A stretch of 6,667 nt of DNA from Amnimonas aquatica. GTDB lineage: Bacteria > Pseudomonadota > Gammaproteobacteria > Pseudomonadales > Moraxellaceae. The stretch spans positions 1-6,667 of the forward strand of contig NZ_PTQZ01000090.1 of NCBI RefSeq assembly GCF_002943415.1, written 5' to 3'. The first letter of the stretch is position 1, and each line of letters opens with the position of its first letter. Of the stretch, positions 4,535 through 6,667 are shown piece after piece. Below the pieces are notes generated by a model. That model searched no databases. It saw only the letters and a list, made by a program, of their open reading frames with translations, and was not told the origin of the DNA. The translations under genes and the position numbers were made by a program.

Positions 4535-6186
4535 GTCGTCCGAGCGGAGTGGAGTCCGAACACTTCGATTATGTGGTGGTCGGCGCGGGCTCGGCGGGGT
4601 GTGCGGTGGCCAACCGCCTGTCCGAGAGCGGTCACTATTCGGTACTGCTGCTCGAAGCCGGTCCGGAGAGCCGCCGCAATCCTTTCGTAAACATGCCGCT
4701 GGGCTTCCTGCAACTGATGTTCAGCCGCCGCTACAACTGGCAGTTCAATACCGAACCACAGCGTAACATGTACGACCGCGCGCTGTTCCAGCCGCGGGGC
4801 AAGATGCTCGGCGGTTCCAGCGGCATGAATGCGCAGGTCTATATCCGCGGGCATGCTTGGGACTACGACGAGTGGGCGCGGCTGGGTTGCGACGGGTGGT
4901 CGTACGCAGAGGTACTGCCGTACTTCCGCAGGTCCGAACATTTCGAGCCGAAACTGACGCCGGTCGAGGCAGCGTTTCACGGCCAGGGTGGTCCGCTCAA
5001 TGTTGCCGAGCGCCGCTATACCAATCCGCTGAGCGCGGCATTCGTCGAGGCGGCGACACAGGCGGGGTACCGGCGCAATACGGATTTCAACGGCAGTGAG
5101 CAGGAGGGCGTGGGTTTCTACTATGCCTACCAAAAGGACGGCGCGCGCTGCAGCAATGCGCGCGCCTATCTCGAACCTGCCGCAGGGCGTTCCAACCTGA
5201 CAGTCCGCAGCGGTGCGCATGTTACCCGTGTGCTGCTCGAAGGCACCCGCGCCACCGGTGTCGAGTACCGCAGCGCGACCGGGCTGGTGCAGGTCCGTGC
5301 CGAGCGCGAGGTTGTGCTCTGCGGCGGCGCGTTCAACTCGCCGCAACTGCTGATGCTATCCGGGATCGGTCCGCGGGAGGAGCTGTCCCGGCACGGCATC
5401 AAACTGCATCATGCGCTGGAGGGTGTTGGGCAGAATCTCCAAGACCATATCGACGTGTTCGTGCGCGTCAGAGCGCGCAGTCGCCAGAGCATCTCGATGC
5501 ATCCGAGCTACTGGCTCAAGGGCCTGCGGGCCCTGCTGCAATACCTGAGTAATAGACGCGGAGTGCTGTCGAGCAACGGCGCCGAGGCCGGCGGGTTCAT
5601 CCGTTCCCGGCCGGAGGAGCCGATACCCGACCTGCAACTGCACTTTGGGCCAATGTTGTACGCCGATCACGGGCGGGACTTGAGGACCGCAATGAGTGGT
5701 TATGGCTACATAGTCATGATCTACGGGCTCAGGCCATTGTCGCGTGGCCGCGTCGGTCTGCACAGTGCCGACCCGTTCGCGGCGCCGCTGATAGACCCCA
5801 ACTACATGGCCGAGTCCGCCGACGTTGAGCAACTCGTTCGCGGGGTTCACCTGTTGCGCAGGATTCTGGCGCAGTCGGCCTTCGCCCCGCACCACGAGGT
5901 CGAGATGTCGCCTGGGCCGGCGCTGCAGAATGACGACGACCTCGCCGAATGGGTGCGGCGCAGCGGTGAGTCGGCATATCACCCTGTCGGCACCTGCAAG
6001 ATGGGTGTGGATCCGATGGCGGTGGTCGATTCGCGTCTGCGCGTGCATGGACTGCAATGTCTGCGGGTGATTGATGCCTCCATCATGCCGACGCTGGTCG
6101 GCGGTAACACCAATCAGCCGGCGACCATGATCGGCGAGAAGGGCGCCGCGATGATGCTTGAGGATGCCGAGACCTCCGGCGGCTGA
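4531..6186 (+). CDS. alkJ: GMC-family FAD alcohol dehydrogenase, AlkJ-like
   Basis: 551 residues, the same size as AlkJ (about 558). AlkJ-type enzymes are membrane-associated FAD dehydrogenases that oxidise medium-chain alkanols to aldehydes and pass electrons to the respiratory chain. The FAD-binding dinucleotide fold is at 'VVVGAGSAG' (G18-x-G20-x-x-G23) with the ribose-binding acid E42 in 'LLLEAGP'. GMC signature 1 is around 'GKMLGGSSGMNAQVYIRG' (residues 90-107) and signature 2 is 'GGAFNSPQLLMLSGIGP' (265-281). The catalytic pair is H484 ('SAYHPVGTCKMG') and N528 ('GGNTNQPATM'). ATG 4531 overlaps the P450 stop (ATGA) and lacks a good Shine-Dalgarno, so translation is probably coupled to the P450. 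Choline or glucose-methanol substrates are possible for the family, but context favours the alcohol made by the P450. Its GC content looks clearly higher (a sampled line is 67%) than the P450 (52%), suggesting separate ancestry. Confidence 0.92.
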   Translation: MSRPSGVESEHFDYVVVGAGSAGCAVANRLSESGHYSVLLLEAGPESRRNPFVNMPLGFLQLMFSRRYNWQFNTEPQRNMYDRALFQPRGKMLGGSSGMNAQVYIRGHAWDYDEWARLGCDGWSYAEVLPYFRRSEHFEPKLTPVEAAFHGQGGPLNVAERRYTNPLSAAFVEAATQAGYRRNTDFNGSEQEGVGFYYAYQKDGARCSNARAYLEPAAGRSNLTVRSGAHVTRVLLEGTRATGVEYRSATGLVQVRAEREVVLCGGAFNSPQLLMLSGIGPREELSRHGIKLHHALEGVGQNLQDHIDVFVRVRARSRQSISMHPSYWLKGLRALLQYLSNRRGVLSSNGAEAGGFIRSRPEEPIPDLQLHFGPMLYADHGRDLRTAMSGYGYIVMIYGLRPLSRGRVGLHSADPFAAPLIDPNYMAESADVEQLVRGVHLLRRILAQSAFAPHHEVEMSPGPALQNDDDLAEWVRRSGESAYHPVGTCKMGVDPMAVVDSRLRVHGLQCLRVIDASIMPTLVGGNTNQPATMIGEKGAAMMLEDAETSGG

Positions 6187-6306
6187 GAGCCGCGTGCGGG
6201 GTGTCGCGGGGCGCGGTTGACATCACCGTGTCAGCCGACCTTGTGCTCATCTCGGATGGCGACTCCTGAACAACCCGATCCCAAGGCACAGCTAAAGAGA
6301 GAGGCT
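6187..6306. other. Intergenic region between alcohol dehydrogenase and reductase
   Basis: This 120-base gap has a GC-rich first half and a hairpin at 6214-6237. The purine-rich stretch AAGAGAGAGG just before ATG 6307 is the only likely ribosome binding site, although its spacing (2 bases from the last GG, more if the earlier GAGAG is used) is tight. I found no convincing -10 box: TTGACA at 6217-6222 has only CTTGTG at the right distance. The reductase may therefore be read from the operon promoter. Confidence 0.5.
6214..6237. repeat. Hairpin / inverted repeat between operon genes
   Basis: CGGTTGACA (6214-6222), loop TCACCG (6223-6228) and TGTCAGCCG (6229-6237) form a 9-bp stem with one G-T wobble. 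No T-run follows, so an intrinsic terminator is doubtful. It may attenuate, protect the upstream mRNA, or be a protein site: its core TGAC-N7-TGTCA (6218-6233) has the same spacing as the operator candidate at 2697-2712. Confidence 0.45.
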
Positions 6307-6667
6307 ATGGTAAACAAACGAAAAGAGACCACAGTCATCGTTGGCGGCGGGCACGCAGCAGGTGCGCTCCTGACAACCTTGCTGCAAAAAAAATATCAAC
6401 ATGAGGTGGTTCTGGTGGGCGAAGAACCCCATCCACCATATCAGCGACCGCCTTTGTCCAAGAATTACCTGGCAGGAGATGTTGATCAGGAGTCGCTGTA
6501 CCTGAAGCCGCGCTCGGTGTACGAGAAGGCAGGCCATCAGTTGCGGCTCGGTGTGCGCGTCGAACAAATTGATCGAGACAACAAGACCATCAGCTTGTCG
6601 GACAAGAGCACGTTAAAATACGATCGACTGGTTCTGGCCACGGGCTCACACGTCCGACGTCTGAAAG
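6307..6667 (+). CDS. FAD-dependent NAD(P)H:ferredoxin reductase, N-terminal part (runs off the window)
   Basis: An open frame from ATG 6307 to the window end gives 120 codons plus one base, with no stop. It begins MVNKRKETTVIVGGGHAAG: the FAD dinucleotide fold 'GGGHAAG' (G13-G19), then 'VVLVGEEPHPPYQRPPLSK' (about residues 34-52), the hallmark of putidaredoxin- and rubredoxin-type reductases, and 'LVLATGS' (about 108-114) at the second FAD contact. These enzymes take hydride from NADH or NADPH onto FAD and reduce a [2Fe-2S] ferredoxin, here presumably the one encoded at 2783. Complete members are about 400-420 residues, so roughly 70% lies outside, including the NAD-binding fold; cofactor preference cannot be judged. 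It completes a three-component class I P450 system. Its base composition returns to about 50% GC, unlike the preceding gene. Confidence 0.93.
   Translation, partial: MVNKRKETTVIVGGGHAAGALLTTLLQKKYQHEVVLVGEEPHPPYQRPPLSKNYLAGDVDQESLYLKPRSVYEKAGHQLRLGVRVEQIDRDNKTISLSDKSTLKYDRLVLATGSHVRRLK

Noticed and set aside
4528..5346. Long minus-strand frame (272 codons) opposite the alcohol dehydrogenase
   Set aside because: It is a by-product of high GC on the strand opposite a gene with full GMC motifs; its translation has no recognisable domain.
5356..6057. Minus-strand frame of 233 codons
   Set aside because: It also shadows the GMC gene; rich in R, P and H with no motif.
6214..6237. Intrinsic terminator after the alcohol dehydrogenase
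   Set aside because: There is a stem but no following T-run, and the next gene is functionally part of the same system; kept only as a hairpin.
1..6667. CRISPR arrays, tRNA/rRNA genes, toxin-antitoxin pairs or a novel defence system
   Set aside because: No regularly spaced repeats, tRNA-like cloverleaf or matching protein pairs were seen; the accessory signal is limited to the insertion sequence.

Overview
The window reads as a gammaproteobacterial, probably Pseudomonas- or Alcanivorax-like, hydrocarbon-oxidation locus that a mobile element has scarred. The organism call rests on protein style and gene order recalled from known loci; no search was run. The core, about 2.6-6.67 kb, is a CYP153-type alkane hydroxylase cluster: a leftward AraC-family regulator and, diverging from it, a [2Fe-2S] ferredoxin, a CYP153 cytochrome P450, an AlkJ-like GMC alcohol dehydrogenase and the first 120 codons of an FAD-dependent ferredoxin reductase that runs off the right edge. 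The order resembles the P450/ferredoxin/alkJ2/reductase cluster known from Alcanivorax borkumensis.

Layout. Bases 1-56 hold the last 17 codons of an acyl-CoA synthetase-type gene. From 104 a GTG-started acyl-CoA dehydrogenase gene runs about 101 codons and is cut by an IS5-family, IS903-like insertion sequence (about 409-1439). The insertion sequence has recognisable imperfect ends, but an in-frame TAG splits its transposase, and no 9-bp target duplication flanks it. To its right, bases 1440-1591 carry a plausible leftward gene start cut after 8 codons and a 16-bp palindrome, then the end of the araC-type gene (1592-2656, minus strand). The 2657-2782 interval holds a good sigma70-like promoter for the regulator and two direct repeats 21 bp apart that look like an AraC-type operator. 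Ferredoxin and P450 follow with clear ribosome binding sites. The P450 and alcohol dehydrogenase overlap by ATGA. A 120-bp gap with a hairpin precedes the reductase.

Function. The reductase takes electrons from NAD(P)H to the ferredoxin, which reduces the P450. The P450 hydroxylates the terminal methyl of a medium-chain alkane or similar substrate, and the GMC enzyme oxidises the alcohol to an aldehyde. No aldehyde dehydrogenase lies in the window. The acyl-CoA synthetase and dehydrogenase upstream would take the resulting fatty acid into beta-oxidation, but the dehydrogenase copy here is destroyed. The most interesting points are the rearranged insertion-sequence joint with both flanking genes truncated inward, the candidate operator repeats, and the distinctly GC-richer alcohol dehydrogenase inside an otherwise moderate-GC operon.
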